A DNA stretch of 11,041 nucleotides from Acidimicrobiia bacterium (GTDB lineage: Bacteria; Actinomycetota; Acidimicrobiia; Acidimicrobiales; AC-14), in NCBI GenBank assembly GCA_019244985.1, contig JAFASB010000211.1, positions 1 to 11,041 of the forward strand, written 5' to 3'. Shown here in pieces: positions 1 through 7,127 of the stretch. The notes beneath the pieces were generated by a model that did not search any database, was not told the DNA's origin, and saw only the letters and a list, made by a program, of their open reading frames with translations. The position numbers and the translations under genes are program-made. The number at the start of each line of letters is the position of its first letter. Within the stretch, counting starts at the first letter, position 1.

Positions 1-218
1 AGCACGGAGATCACCGTCGGGAGATGGAGCCGGACGTCGGAGACGATCAGGTCGTCGTCGCGGAGCATCCCGACGACCTGGTTGTCGTCATCGACGACGG
101 GCGCACCGCCGATGCTGCGCGCGGCCATGGTTTCCGCCGCCTCCTGCACCTTGTCGTCGCGCTTGAAGGCGAGGACGCTCGTGGTCATCACCTCTCGAAC
201 GGGGGTCTCGCGGGGCAC
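1..218 (-). CDS. CBS-domain protein, N-terminal part (cut by window edge)
   Basis: Translating the minus strand from a GTG at 218 gives 72 residues that run off the window. Residues 10-60 look like one CBS domain: an opening VMTTSVLAF, a helix rich in Ala and Glu, then IGGAPVVDDDNQVVGMLRDDDL, the usual strand-turn-strand plus Asp-rich end of a CBS repeat. CBS domains usually come in pairs and bind adenine nucleotides; the second repeat would lie outside the window. After the first repeat the chain continues as RLHLPTVISVL, which looks like an insertion between repeats. The start is supported by AGGAGA six nt upstream and by a TAGTG overlap with the stop of nnrED, so the two are likely translationally coupled. 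What it regulates is unknown; an adenylate-sensing role beside an ATP/ADP-dependent repair enzyme is only a guess. A later ATG at codon 11 is a possible but less likely start. Confidence 0.85.
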   Translation of the reverse strand, partial: MPRETPVREVMTTSVLAFKRDDKVQEAAETMAARSIGGAPVVDDDNQVVGMLRDDDLIVSDVRLHLPTVISV

Positions 219-1585
219 TAGACGTCTCCTGAGTCGAGGGCGGAAAGCACGGCAGGAAGCAGGTCGAGCAGGTCGCCGGCAACCAGCCCGCGCTCCCAGC
301 CTAAATGGGCGGCCATGCCATGGACCCAGGCTCCGGCCGCCGCCGCCCGCAGGCCGTCGAGCCCCTGGGCGAGGAAGGCGCCGATCACGCCGGACAGGAC
401 ATCACCCGTACCGGCAGTCGCCAAACGGGAGTCGCCGGTTGCGTTCAGGAGCACACGTCCGTCGGGATCGGCAACCGTCGTCGTCGAGCCCTTGAGGAGG
501 ACCGTTGCCCCGGTCGACGCCGCCAGGCGGCGAGTGGCGTCGAGGCGGTCGGCGCCGACCTCCTTCCCCGCCAGATGGGCGAACTCGCCCTCGTGCGGGG
601 TCAACACGGTGGGGTGCGACCGCCGCCCGATGACGTCGGCGGCTGCGTCGGCGCTCTCGAACGCATAGAGGCCGTCGGCGTCGAGGACCGCGGGCGTGTC
701 CGCCCGGGCGAGGAGGCCACGCACGGCTGCCGCCTGCTCATCGCTCCGGCCGAGACCGGGACCGACGATCAGCGCGTGGAAGCGGTCGAGCTCGTCGAGG
801 ACATTGTCGTCCCAGCCCGTCCGCGGCAAGGGTCGACCGACGACCTCGATCGCTACGGGCGGGGCTTCCAGTCCCGGTATCCCCAGCCGCACGAGTCCGG
901 CGCCGGCGCGGAGTGCGGAACGACTGCACATCTCGGCCGCGCCCGTCATCCCCGGCGATCCGGCCGCCACCCAGACCGAGGTCTTCCACTTGTGGGTGTT
1001 TCGCTCACGACGAGGCAACCACTGCGCGACGTCGGATCCTTCGACGAGGGACGCCCGGGCGCCCGAGACGTCGAGCCCAATGTCGACGACCTCGACGATG
1101 CCGCTGCGGTCCCGCCCGGCGCCAAACAGCAGGCCGGGCTTGAGCGCCGCGAACGTGACCGTGCGGTCCGCGCCCACCGCGCCGTCCGCCGCCTCACCGG
1201 TGAGACCGTTCACACCGGAGGGGATGTCGACCGCGAGCACGGGGGTATTGCCGGGGTCCGGCGCCTGGTACTCGCCGTGGAACCCGGTGCCGTAAGCCGC
1301 ATCTATGACCAGGTCTGACTCGGGCAGCCGGGCGGGTGCGTCGGCTGCCTCGATGAGCTGCACGCGCACACCGCGCCGGGCCAACCGGGCCGCCGCGTCC
1401 CTGCCGTCCGCGCCGTTGTTGCCCTTGCCGGCGACGACCACCACGCGCCGCCCGTACACGCCGCCCAGCATGTCGATCGCGGCACGGGCGACCGCCCCAC
1501 CCGCCCGATGGACGAGGACGTCGGTGGGCTCCGGCGCGGTCTCGTCGACAACCTTCATCTCCTCGGGCGTGACGACCGCGATCAT
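218..1585 (-). CDS. nnr: Bifunctional NAD(P)H-hydrate epimerase / ADP-dependent NAD(P)H-hydrate dehydratase
   Basis: This 455-residue two-domain enzyme repairs NADHX and NADPHX, the hydrated, inactive forms of reduced nicotinamide cofactors. The N-terminal epimerase domain (YjeF_N, about 1-190) shows GKGNNGADG at 53-61, DAAYGTG near 95-101 and DIPSG at 120-124. The C-terminal dehydratase domain (ribokinase-like, about 198-450) shows HKWKTSVWVAAGSPGMTGAA from 198, GPGLG at 275-279, PHEGEF at 330-335, LLKGSTT near 363-369 and AGTGD at 391-395, whose Asp is the expected catalytic base. Length is normal for the fused form. The start is the ATG at 1585, which shares one base with the acpS stop (TGATG) and begins with the typical MIAVVTPEEM. 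An upstream ATG at 1645 would only add acpS-overlapping sequence. No frameshift or missing motif is seen. The stop overlaps the next gene, a CBS-domain protein. Confidence 0.95.
   Translation of the reverse strand: MIAVVTPEEMKVVDETAPEPTDVLVHRAGGAVARAAIDMLGGVYGRRVVVVAGKGNNGADGRDAAARLARRGVRVQLIEAADAPARLPESDLVIDAAYGTGFHGEYQAPDPGNTPVLAVDIPSGVNGLTGEAADGAVGADRTVTFAALKPGLLFGAGRDRSGIVEVVDIGLDVSGARASLVEGSDVAQWLPRRERNTHKWKTSVWVAAGSPGMTGAAEMCSRSALRAGAGLVRLGIPGLEAPPVAIEVVGRPLPRTGWDDNVLDELDRFHALIVGPGLGRSDEQAAAVRGLLARADTPAVLDADGLYAFESADAAADVIGRRSHPTVLTPHEGEFAHLAGKEVGADRLDATRRLAASTGATVLLKGSTTTVADPDGRVLLNATGDSRLATAGTGDVLSGVIGAFLAQGLDGLRAAAAGAWVHGMAAHLGWERGLVAGDLLDLLPAVLSALDSGDV
225..230 (-). promoter_or_regulatory. 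Ribosome binding site of the CBS-domain gene
   Basis: AGGAGA lies inside the last codons of nnrED, six nt before the GTG at 218. It decides the start of the CBS gene, which has no ATG at its N terminus. Confidence 0.7.
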
Positions 1586-1965
1586 CAGAGCGCGACGGCC
1601 ACGGCCTGTGCGGTGCGATCCGTGTGGGTCAGCGAGAGTTGCCACGACTCGACGCCCTGTTCGGCAGCCAACGCCGCCGCTCGACCGCGCAACACGAGAG
1701 AAGGCTTCCCCGATGGGGCGTTCACCACCTCCACATCGTGGAATTTGAAGGCGCCAAGGCCGACGCCGAGCGCCTTCATCACGGCCTCCTTGGCTGCGAA
1801 GCGAGCGGCGAGCCGCTCCGCCGGATCGCGCCGGCGGGCCCCCGCTGCTCGTTCGCCGTCGGTGAACACCCGGCGCACGACACCCGGCGTGCGGTTGATC
1901 ACCCGCCGGAACCGTTCGACCTCGACGGCGTCGATGCCGATGCCTTTCAGGACTGGCTTCTCCAC
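1585..1965 (-). CDS. acpS: Holo-[acyl-carrier-protein] synthase
   Basis: This 126-residue enzyme moves 4'-phosphopantetheine from coenzyme A to the conserved serine of acyl carrier protein, activating fatty acid synthesis. The AcpS signatures are present: GIGIDAVEVERF from residue 8, with Asp12 as the expected magnesium ligand, and RFAAKEAVMKALGVG at 55-69, with Glu60 as the second metal ligand. The end SLTHTDRTAQAVAVAL matches the usual SxSH-type C-terminal strand. Length is normal for the single-domain trimeric family. The start is a GTG at 1965, which overlaps the 3' end of glmS by 19 nt. No ATG or TTG lies between this GTG and the conserved motif, so this is the only reasonable start. No clear Shine-Dalgarno sequence is visible, so translation is probably coupled to glmS. 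The stop overlaps nnrED by one base. Confidence 0.95.
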   Translation of the reverse strand: MEKPVLKGIGIDAVEVERFRRVINRTPGVVRRVFTDGERAAGARRRDPAERLAARFAAKEAVMKALGVGLGAFKFHDVEVVNAPSGKPSLVLRGRAAALAAEQGVESWQLSLTHTDRTAQAVAVAL

Positions 1966-4900
1966 TTGTCGGCCAGCAGGTGGATCGGCTGCTCGAGGAG
2001 GTCGATCACCGGGATCTCGCCCAGCACGTCCTCCCGGAACGTGGGCTCGGTCTCGGTGACGGCGTCGCGCAGGATGGCGTAGCGGCCCCGGTAGCCCTGC
2101 AGCACGTTCGCCATGGCCGACGGGTCGAGGCGATCGTGGAACCGCACGTGCAGCAGCGTGAGCTCGGTCGTCTGGTTGTCCTTCGTCTCGGGTACGAGGA
2201 TGAACGTGCGTCCGTCGCTGCGGCCGCGCGCGACGGTGACCTCCTGGTTGCGCGCCACCTGGCGCTTGGTGCCGCGCAGCCGCGGGTCGTGCTCGGCGCG
2301 CGAGGCAACGTTGGCCACGACGCCGCCCTTGTCGATCACCGCGATCGTGGCGTTGTTGTCGGCGGGCGAACCCTCGACCCGATACCGCGTGTAACCGGTG
2401 ACCTCGGCGACGGCGGGGTCGAGAGCGGCGAGCGTCCGAAGGGCTCGGTAGCTGAGCCGGTCGCGCCCGGTCCCCGCGCGCAGCACCTCGGCGACGAGGG
2501 GGACGGCGACCAGGGCGTCCTCCGAGCGCGAGATGCCCACCGTCACCGTCTTGGCCTGGTGCTTGATGGCGTCGATGGGGCGAGTCAGTTCCTCGATGCC
2601 CCGTGTCAGCGCTGCGGTGAGGTCTTCGAGCACGACGCTCGGCGTCCCGACCTTTCCGTAGTCGAGCTGGTAGACGTCGAGCGGGATGACACCGATGGCA
2701 TACCGCAGCAACGACGACAGTCGCGCCGCCGTGCTGGCCTCCATGCTCCCGTCGTAGCTGCCGGCCCGCAGGTCTTCGAGGAACCGCGCGGCGAGGGGTT
2801 GGAGCTCGCTGCGGAGCCGGTCGAACGCGGCGTCGGCGTCGACCTCGGTGAAGGCGGCTGCCTCGATCGCGGCGCGTGCCTCACGAAGCGGTCGTGCTTG
2901 GGCGTCGATGGCCAACGCCGCCTCGTAGCCGAACAGGTGCCCGGCCATGGCCGACAACACGAAGCCCAACGCGGCGGGCACAGAAGGCACCTGGATCGTC
3001 GCCAGTGCCGCGGGGAACGACTCGCCCTCGGTGCCGACGACGATGGGCGCCGCCTTGTGGGCCCTATAGATCGCGAGCTCCTTGGCGACGTCCTCGGCGT
3101 TGGCGCCGGTGACGCCGGCCGCGCACACGAAGATGAGAGGCTCGGCCGACAGGTCGATGTGCTTCTTGTCTTCGGTGGTATCGCAGGCGATCGACTTGTA
3201 ACACAACTCGGAGAGCTTGATGCGGACCTCCGCGGCCGCGACCCGGTTGGGCCCGTTACCGACGACCGCCCAGTGCCGGCGGGTCGGGGCGTACATGTGT
3301 GCTGCCAGAGCGAGCTCCTCGCGTCGGGCCAGCACCTTCTCCATGGCGTCGGGCAGGCGCTGGAGGCCGGCGAGCAGCTCCGAGCGCCACGCCGGGTCGA
3401 CACCACATACCTCGGCGAGACGGAGCGCGAGCAGGGCGCCGGCCGCCACCTGGGCGTAGAACGCCTTCGTCGACGGCACGCTCATCTCAACGTCGCGGCC
3501 GTCGGACGTGTAGATCACCCCGTCGGACTTCTCCACCAGGTCACTGTTGCGGCGGTTGACGATGCCGACGACGACGGCGTGCCGTGCGCGGACAAGGTCC
3601 ACGGTGCGGTTGGTGTCGGTCGTCGTTCCCGACTGACTGACGGCGACGACGGCGGCGTCGGACATGTCGTCGTCAAGCTCGAATCCCGACAGCTCCGTCG
3701 CGGGAAGGGATGCCACAGACACCGGCGTGTCAGCGAGCGCCGCCGAGAGGAACGCCGCCACCCCCTGGCCGGCCACCGCGGCCGTGCCCTGGCCAATGAC
3801 CAGGATGCGATGGATGCGCCCTTCTCGTAGACCGTCGCTCAGGGCGGTCGGCACGGAGTCGGTCCCGAGCGCGGCGCGCAGCACGCCGTCGCGCTCCTCG
3901 ACACGGCCACGCAGTGTCTTGCGGAACGACGACGGCGCCTCCGTGAGCTCCTTCAAGAGGAAGTGAGGGAAGGCGCCGCGGTCGATGTCGCGAGTGGTGA
4001 TCGTGGCGTGGGACAGCTCGCTTTCCGGGACCGGAAGCTCGGTGCCGTCGTACGCCACCCGGGCGATGCCCTCGAGCGTGCCCGCCTTGGTCCCGTCGAG
4101 CACGACGACCTGTCCGCGTGTACCCGACGGCGACGGGACCTCGCCATCGACGCGCAGGTAGGTCGATGTCACCTCGACAAGCCCGTAGGCCTCGCTGGCG
4201 ACGATGTAGGCGTCCTCTGCGAGTCCCACGTTCAACGACTGCCCACTCCCCCGCAGGGCCAGCAGCAGATGGTCGGGTCGTCCAGCCGCGTGCGCAGCAA
4301 TGGCGACCGAACCGTTGAACGACGCGACGGTGCGGCGGAAGGCGTCGTCAGGGCCCAGGCCCTCGCCGACCTGACGGGAGACGAGAACGGGGATGACCTT
4401 CGCATCGGTGGTGATCGCGGACGGGATCTCCAGACGCCACCGCTCCTTGAGCTCGGCGAAGTTGTCGACGTCGCCGTTGAGCACCGCCGCGACGTAGGGG
4501 CCGTCGTCCCGCCCGTCCTCTTCATGGTTGACGGGGTGGGCGTTGGCCTCGGAGATGATGCCGACGCTCGCCCAGCGCGTGTGCCCGAGGACGGTGACAC
4601 GGGCCGAGGGCGATGCAAGCGCAACGTGCAGCAGGGCATCGCTGCGGATGGCGCCGCGCAGGGCACGGGTGTTGTCGCCGAGCTCGCCGATCTCGGCGGC
4701 GGCCTTGTACACGAAGGAGAGGTGGCCTTCGGGGGTGCGCACCGCCATGGACGTGAACAGGGGGTCGTCGAGCCGGCCGTCCCTGGGCAACGACGCGACG
4801 TCGAGCGCGTGTCCTTCGACGAGGAGTTGGAGGCCGGCCGAATCGCGACCGCGCACCTCGAGGCGGTCGAGCGCCGACAGCGCGACCTGCACGGCGTGCA

Positions 4901-5354
4901 TGGCCGCAATCGCCGCCGTGCCGGCTTCAGGACCGGCCAGATCGACGACCGCCTCCGCGGTGCGCAGCCGGTCGCGGCCCACGGCCCACGCCGCGTCCTT
5001 GAGCCTGATCAGCGCTTCGTTGAACGCCTCCAGGTCAGGGCCGGCGAGCGTGCAGTTCCCCGAGTCGGCCCACGCCTCCAACGCATCGACGCTCGCGTCG
5101 ACGCTCGCGAGGGCGCCTCGCAGCTGGTCGACAGCGTCGGGATGCTGCACCAGGGCCTGCACACCGGGCACGCCGCGAAGGGCGCGGTCGATCTCTTCGA
5201 GCACGGCGGCCGCGTCGCCGATGGCCGGGGTCGCGTCCGGTCCCGCCGGCGCGGGCACCGACGCAGCGGCCGCCGCCGCCCGCTCCGTCAGCCAGTCGGA
5301 GTCCGGTGCCGGTCGGGTCGACGGCCGGGACAGGACGGCGATGATGCCGCACAT
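1947..5354 (-). CDS. glmS: Glutamine--fructose-6-phosphate aminotransferase, giant insertion-bearing form
   Basis: GlmS makes glucosamine-6-phosphate from fructose-6-phosphate and glutamine, the first step toward UDP-GlcNAc and peptidoglycan. This one has 1135 residues; the family norm is 600-625. The start is fixed at ATG 5354 because Cys2 must follow Met. Order: MCGIIAVL with nucleophile Cys2; a helical Ala-rich insertion at about 12-158; resumed glutaminase domain with LEVRGRDSAGL (165-175), HTRWA (258-262), NAHP (271-274), LNGDVDNF (292-299) and TTDAKVI (315-321); linker FLLKEL (465-470); SIS1 with IGQGTA (520-525), SQSGTT (573-578) and VPSTKAF (626-632); SIS2 with KLSELCYK (713-720) and His732. 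By alignment with E. coli from memory, Glu716 and His732 match Glu488 and His504, 16 residues apart in both. About 100 extra residues then precede HQAKTVTVG (932-940), which resembles the E. coli catalytic end LAKSVTVE; Lys935 would match Lys603. A further 195 residues follow. The frame is uninterrupted. It starts 11 nt after glmM, with no obvious Shine-Dalgarno site. Confidence 0.9.
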   Translation of the reverse strand: MCGIIAVLSRPSTRPAPDSDWLTERAAAAAASVPAPAGPDATPAIGDAAAVLEEIDRALRGVPGVQALVQHPDAVDQLRGALASVDASVDALEAWADSGNCTLAGPDLEAFNEALIRLKDAAWAVGRDRLRTAEAVVDLAGPEAGTAAIAAMHAVQVALSALDRLEVRGRDSAGLQLLVEGHALDVASLPRDGRLDDPLFTSMAVRTPEGHLSFVYKAAAEIGELGDNTRALRGAIRSDALLHVALASPSARVTVLGHTRWASVGIISEANAHPVNHEEDGRDDGPYVAAVLNGDVDNFAELKERWRLEIPSAITTDAKVIPVLVSRQVGEGLGPDDAFRRTVASFNGSVAIAAHAAGRPDHLLLALRGSGQSLNVGLAEDAYIVASEAYGLVEVTSTYLRVDGEVPSPSGTRGQVVVLDGTKAGTLEGIARVAYDGTELPVPESELSHATITTRDIDRGAFPHFLLKELTEAPSSFRKTLRGRVEERDGVLRAALGTDSVPTALSDGLREGRIHRILVIGQGTAAVAGQGVAAFLSAALADTPVSVASLPATELSGFELDDDMSDAAVVAVSQSGTTTDTNRTVDLVRARHAVVVGIVNRRNSDLVEKSDGVIYTSDGRDVEMSVPSTKAFYAQVAAGALLALRLAEVCGVDPAWRSELLAGLQRLPDAMEKVLARREELALAAHMYAPTRRHWAVVGNGPNRVAAAEVRIKLSELCYKSIACDTTEDKKHIDLSAEPLIFVCAAGVTGANAEDVAKELAIYRAHKAAPIVVGTEGESFPAALATIQVPSVPAALGFVLSAMAGHLFGYEAALAIDAQARPLREARAAIEAAAFTEVDADAAFDRLRSELQPLAARFLEDLRAGSYDGSMEASTAARLSSLLRYAIGVIPLDVYQLDYGKVGTPSVVLEDLTAALTRGIEELTRPIDAIKHQAKTVTVGISRSEDALVAVPLVAEVLRAGTGRDRLSYRALRTLAALDPAVAEVTGYTRYRVEGSPADNNATIAVIDKGGVVANVASRAEHDPRLRGTKRQVARNQEVTVARGRSDGRTFILVPETKDNQTTELTLLHVRFHDRLDPSAMANVLQGYRGRYAILRDAVTETEPTFREDVLGEIPVIDLLEQPIHLLADKWRSQS

Positions 5355-5365
5355 GATGGTTAAGG

Positions 5366-6697
5366 CTACGGGGCTGGGGTGCCCAACGCCGCCGCGAGCG
5401 CCCGGCACAGGCGATCGGTGGCGGCCTCGGCCTCCTCGGCGGTCGGTGCCTCGACCATCACCCGCACGACGGGCTCGGTGCCGCTCGGGCGCACGAGCAC
5501 CCGGCCGCTCTGAGCGAGGTCGCCCTCGACCGTCCGCACCTCTGACCAGAACGCCTCGGCGCCGTCGAGGCTGTCCCGATCGGCGACACGCACGTTGCGC
5601 AGGACCTGGGGCAGCCGCTTCATGACCGACGCCAGGTCGGCCAGCCGCCTGCCCGAGCGCGCCATCACGTCGAGAACCTGGATGGCGGTCAGCGTGCCGT
5701 CACCGGTGGTCGCCAGCGATCGGAAGATCACGTGCCCCGACTGCTCGCCCCCCAGGGACCAGCCGCCGTCCTCGAGCGCCTCGAGTACGTACCGGTCGCC
5801 CACCGCTGACTCGACGATGCGGACGCCATGGGTCTCCATTGCCTGACGGAACCCGAGGTTGGTCATCACCGTGACGACGACTGTGTCGTCGCGCAGCCGA
5901 CCCCGCTCGCGCAGGTCGAGCGCGCAGAGGGCGATGATCTGGTCGCCGTCCACCAGCTCGCCGAGGTGGTCGACCGCCAGCACCCGGTCAGCGTCGCCGT
6001 CGAGAGCGAGGCCCGCGTCGGCGCCCAGCTCGACGACGGCCTGCTGTAGGCGTTCGGGGTGCGTGGACCCGCAGCCTGCGTTGATGTTCGTCCCGTCGGG
6101 GTCGTCACACAGGACCTCGACGCGGGCGCCGAGCCGGCGGAGCACGTCGGGCGCCATCCGGTACCCGGCGCCGTTGGCGCAGTCGAGGACCACCTGCAGA
6201 CCGTCGAGCCTGCGGCCCTCGAGCGTCGCGACCAGCGCCTGGGCGTAACGGTCGTCGTCACCGGCCGGGGTGACGGTGCCCGCCTTGCTCGACGCGGCCG
6301 GCGGCGCGGCGAGGATGCGCTCGAGCTCTGATTCGAGACGTTCCTCGGTCGCGTCGTCGAGTTTGCGTCCGCCGGCCGCGAAGAACTTGATGCCGTTGTC
6401 GGCGTACGGATTGTGGGACGCGGAGATGACGGCGGCCGGTGTGGCGTCGGCCGTCGAACGCCAGGCCACTGCCGGCGTGGGCACGACACCGAGCAAGGCC
6501 ACGTCGACGCCCTCGGAGGCCAGGCCCGCAGCCAGCGCGCCTTCGAGCATGGGCCCGGACAGGCGCGTGTCGCGTCCGATGACGAAGGGCCCGCCCAGCA
6601 CCCGCGCCGCGGCGCGGCCCAGAGCGAGCACGAGTTCGGGCGTCAGCTCGACGTTGGCGACGCCGCGGACGCCGTCGGTGCCGAACTTCAGCGTCAG
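5366..6697 (-). CDS. glmM: Phosphoglucosamine mutase, apparent CTG start
   Basis: GlmM converts glucosamine-6-phosphate to glucosamine-1-phosphate, the step after GlmS, in the cytoplasm. All alpha-D-phosphohexomutase motifs are present: FGTDGVRG at 5-12, the phosphoserine loop ISASHNP with the active Ser at about 94, the metal loop DGDADR at 233-238, the sugar loop GGEQSG at 316-321 and the phosphate loop RPSGTEP at 403-409. The conserved N terminus demands a start upstream of the GTG at 6631, which would delete FGTDGVRG. Between the rpsI stop and this motif the frame has no ATG, GTG or TTG. The best start is the CTG at 6697, giving MTLKFGTDGVRG and 443 residues, the usual length, with AGGGG seven nt upstream. 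A second CTG two codons on (6691) is possible. glmS follows 11 nt downstream, so the two pathway genes are co-expressed. A sequencing or assembly error at the start codon cannot be excluded. Confidence 0.93.
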   Translation of the reverse strand: MTLKFGTDGVRGVANVELTPELVLALGRAAARVLGGPFVIGRDTRLSGPMLEGALAAGLASEGVDVALLGVVPTPAVAWRSTADATPAAVISASHNPYADNGIKFFAAGGRKLDDATEERLESELERILAAPPAASSKAGTVTPAGDDDRYAQALVATLEGRRLDGLQVVLDCANGAGYRMAPDVLRRLGARVEVLCDDPDGTNINAGCGSTHPERLQQAVVELGADAGLALDGDADRVLAVDHLGELVDGDQIIALCALDLRERGRLRDDTVVVTVMTNLGFRQAMETHGVRIVESAVGDRYVLEALEDGGWSLGGEQSGHVIFRSLATTGDGTLTAIQVLDVMARSGRRLADLASVMKRLPQVLRNVRVADRDSLDGAEAFWSEVRTVEGDLAQSGRVLVRPSGTEPVVRVMVEAPTAEEAEAATDRLCRALAAALGTPAP

Positions 6698-6704
6698 GAG
6701 GAGG

Positions 6705-6709
6705 CCCCT
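6705..6709 (-). promoter_or_regulatory. Candidate ribosome binding site of glmM
   Basis: AGGGG lies in the 27-nt gap between rpsI and glmM. It sits seven nt before the CTG at 6697, a good distance, and favours that CTG over the one at 6691. Confidence 0.5.
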
Positions 6710-6724
6710 AGCAGTTGAAGTGAC

Positions 6725-7117
6725 TCAGCGCTTCGAGTACTGCGGGGCCTTGCGGGCCTTCTTCAGGCCGTACTTCTTGCTCTCCTTCTCGCGCGCATCG
6801 CGCGTGAGAAGTCCGGCCCGCTTGAGGGTGACGCGGACCTCGGGGTCGAGGTCGACGAGGGCGCGGGCGATGCCGAGGCGCAGGGCACCTGCCTGGCCGG
6901 AGGTGCCACCGCCGAAGATCGTGGCGTCGACGTCGTAGACCTCGTTGGTGTTGGTGGCGGTGAGCGGCTCGCTCAACACCATGCGGTGCGTCTCGGTGGG
7001 GAAGTAGTCCTCGATCGGACGGCCGTTGACGACGATCTTGCCGCTGCCCGGACGGATGCGGACGCGCGCCACAGCCTGCTTGCGACGACCGGTCGTTTGA
7101 ACGAGGGGCTTGGGCAC
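6725..7117 (-). CDS. rpsI: 30S ribosomal protein S9
   Basis: S9 is a small-subunit head protein whose basic C-terminal tail reaches the P-site tRNA. The 130-residue product has TTGRRKQAVARVRIRPGSG at 8-26, the S9 signature GGGTSGQAGALRLGIARAL at 69-87 and LLTRDAREKESKKYG at 103-117. It ends in the universal Ser-Lys-Arg, the residues that contact tRNA. The start is a GTG at 7117 with GGAG five nt upstream; it lies 10 nt after the rplM stop. rplM-rpsI is a near-universal bacterial pair. glmM follows after 27 nt in the same frame, so in this lineage the ribosomal pair probably shares a transcript with amino-sugar genes. Confidence 0.98.
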   Translation of the reverse strand: MPKPLVQTTGRRKQAVARVRIRPGSGKIVVNGRPIEDYFPTETHRMVLSEPLTATNTNEVYDVDATIFGGGTSGQAGALRLGIARALVDLDPEVRVTLKRAGLLTRDAREKESKKYGLKKARKAPQYSKR

Positions 7118-7127
7118 GGTCTCTCCG

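Noticed and set aside
1586..1645. Upstream start for nnrED
   Set aside because: It would lie wholly inside acpS and add a non-conserved Arg-rich stretch; the TGATG junction at 1585 is better.
1980..3830. 616-residue open frame on the plus strand opposite glmS
   Set aside because: It is a shadow of the GC-rich third-position pattern of glmS. Its composition (Arg, Gly, Asp, His, Val) is unlike a real protein and no domain is recognisable.
1947..5354. Large GlmS as an artefact of a frameshift or a fusion of two genes
   Set aside because: The frame is continuous, and the extra parts are inserted between family motifs at three sites. A simple fusion would add sequence at one end only.
3963..5363. 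466-residue open frame on the plus strand opposite glmS
   Set aside because: Same reason: antisense to a well-supported gene, biased composition, no family motif.
5355..5408. Upstream start for glmS adding 18 residues
   Set aside because: The nucleophile cysteine must follow the initiator Met, so MCGII at 5354 is the start; the longer form would also overlap glmM.
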